64,000 nucleotides of DNA from Clostridium sp. (GTDB taxonomy: Bacteria > Bacillota > Clostridia > Clostridiales > Clostridiaceae). The position numbers and the translations under genes are program-made. The DNA is taken from NCBI RefSeq assembly GCF_022482905.1, contig NZ_JAKVOI010000001.1, positions 3,411,958-3,475,957 on the forward strand, given 5' to 3'. This document shows, piece by piece, positions 62,917 to 64,000 of this stretch (positions within the stretch are counted from its first letter, which is position 1; each line of letters opens with the position of its first letter). Below the pieces are notes generated by a model that ran no database searches, was not told where the DNA came from, and saw only the letters and a list, made by a program, of their open reading frames with translations.

Positions 62917-63875
62917 TCACAGGTATTATTTTATTGGTGATACTCATACTTGTATTGATTGCTGTTGTATCCTCCGTTAAGGTTGTAAATACCGGATATG
63001 TAAGTATAATAGAGAGATTCGGACAGTATCACAGAACACTGCAGCCGGGATGGCATTTTATAATTCCATTTGCCGACTATATGAGGAGAAAGGTATCTAC
63101 AAAACAGCAGATACTTGATATTGAACCACAGGCAGTTATAACAAAGGACAATGTAAAGATATCAATAGACAATGTAATTTTCTTTAGAATATTGAATCCA
63201 AAAGATGCCATATACAATATAGAGGATTATAGAGCAGGTATAATATTTTCAACTATAACCAATATGAGAAATATAGTGGGAGATATGACTCTTGATGAAG
63301 TGCTGTCGGGAAGAGACAAGATAAATGCGGAGCTTCTCAAAGTGGTGGACGATATAACAGATGCCTACGGAATAAAAATTCTCTCTGTCGAAATAAAAAA
63401 TATAATACCACCTGCGGAAATACAGCAGGCCATGGAAAAACAGATGAGGGCTGAAAGAGACAAGAGAGCTGTAATACTTCAGGCAGAAGGACAGAAACAG
63501 AGTGAAATAGCAAGGGCTGAAGGTGAAAAGCAGGCAAAGATACTTCAGGCGGAAGCCGAAAAAGAGGCAAATATAAGAAGGGCAGAAGGATCAAGGCAGT
63601 CCCAGATACTTGAGGCAGAGGGTAAGTCCAATGCTATAAAACAGGTTGCCGAAGCGGAATCCAAGGCTATTGGTCTGGTCAATAGGGCAATAATAGATTC
63701 GGGTACGGATGAAAAGGTAATAGCATTGAAGCAGATAGAAGCACTTAAAGAAATGGCAAAGAATCCTGCGAACAAGCTTATATTGCCAAATGAATCCATA
63801 TCATCTCTTGGTAATATGGCGGCAATTGCAGACATACTCCAGAAAGATTCCCCGGGTAAAGTTGCTGAAAAGTAA
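62913..63875 (+). CDS. SPFH/Band 7 (stomatin/QmcA-like) membrane protein
   Basis: 320 residues. N-terminal membrane helix (about 2-22), SPFH domain with NTGYVSIIERFGQYHRTLQP core, then Ala/Glu-rich coiled-coil repeats (ILQAEAEKEANIRRAEG) to the end. Forms membrane microdomain scaffolds with NfeD. Both genes are translationally coupled. Confidence 0.95.
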   Translation: MITGIILLVILILVLIAVVSSVKVVNTGYVSIIERFGQYHRTLQPGWHFIIPFADYMRRKVSTKQQILDIEPQAVITKDNVKISIDNVIFFRILNPKDAIYNIEDYRAGIIFSTITNMRNIVGDMTLDEVLSGRDKINAELLKVVDDITDAYGIKILSVEIKNIIPPAEIQQAMEKQMRAERDKRAVILQAEGQKQSEIARAEGEKQAKILQAEAEKEANIRRAEGSRQSQILEAEGKSNAIKQVAEAESKAIGLVNRAIIDSGTDEKVIALKQIEALKEMAKNPANKLILPNESISSLGNMAAIADILQKDSPGKVAEK

Positions 63876-63932
63876 GGTTTAATTTTAATGATATTGAATT
63901 GTTATAGATTATCGATTTCTTAAGCATAAAAA

Positions 63933-63961
63933 TTGATAAATATTTAAAAATATGCTATAAT
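63933..63961 (+). promoter_or_regulatory. Promoter near the right edge
   Basis: TTGATA (63933-63938), 17-base spacer, TATAAT (63956-63961). It should drive a gene beyond the window. Confidence 0.7.
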
Positions 63962-64000
63962 AATAGTCAATAATTTAATATTGTGCCTAAGTAATTTAAA

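Overview
The window is low-GC Firmicutes DNA that reads as a clostridial chromosome: strong GGAGG ribosome-binding sites, frequent TTG/GTG starts, an A-type flavoprotein (FprA) typical of strict anaerobes, two spore-germination (ger) loci, a sigma-54/LevR-type PTS system, and riboswitch classes common in clostridia. A cluster I Clostridium (acetogen/C. kluyveri-like) is my inference; no rRNA or tRNA is present to confirm it. The left end cuts into dnaE; the right end is intergenic.

Layout. 1-7.1 kb is core: dnaE (partial), pfkA, pyk, then an RlmD-type rRNA methyltransferase behind a short terminated leader. 7.1-11.5 kb looks accessory: a papain-like protease without signal peptide, an SdpI-family membrane protein, a small hypothetical protein, a secreted six-cysteine mini-protein, a cold-shock protein, a fluoride riboswitch with crcB, and an orphan LLH-type holin. 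11.7-14.9 kb holds fprA, a PLP aminotransferase and rnhA.

14.9-22.1 kb is the most interesting part: a minus-strand exopolysaccharide operon (GT2-GtrA protein, polytopic membrane protein, a GT2 synthase carrying N-terminal MshEN-like repeats, a BcsB-like protein) preceded by a c-di-GMP-II riboswitch with an intrinsic terminator. The same second messenger therefore appears to act on both transcription and enzyme.

22.5-29.9 kb: hflX behind a probable attenuator, two small/DUF proteins, an alpha/beta hydrolase, cardiolipin synthase, a zinc-ribbon protein and an oligopeptide-binding lipoprotein. 30-42.4 kb is a sugar-acid region: LevR-like sigma-54 activator, a -24/-12 promoter, mannose-family PTS IIA-IIB-IIC-IID, a GntR/FCD regulator with a perfect palindrome at its promoter, then uxuB, uxuA, uxaC and a GPH symporter (glucuronate to 2-keto-3-deoxygluconate; KDG kinase and aldolase are not here).

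42.5-50 kb: gamma carbonic anhydrase, a hypothetical protein, an M14/LysM endopeptidase, YaaR, a Ca2+-type P-ATPase, an MBL hydrolase and CvfB. 50-59 kb holds two ger loci: one split divergently (A-C on minus, B on plus) and one A-B-C operon ending in an unlisted-size 55-residue membrane protein; a ModD-like enzyme lies between them. 59-64 kb: nadE, a ClC channel/antiporter, and an NfeD-SPFH pair.
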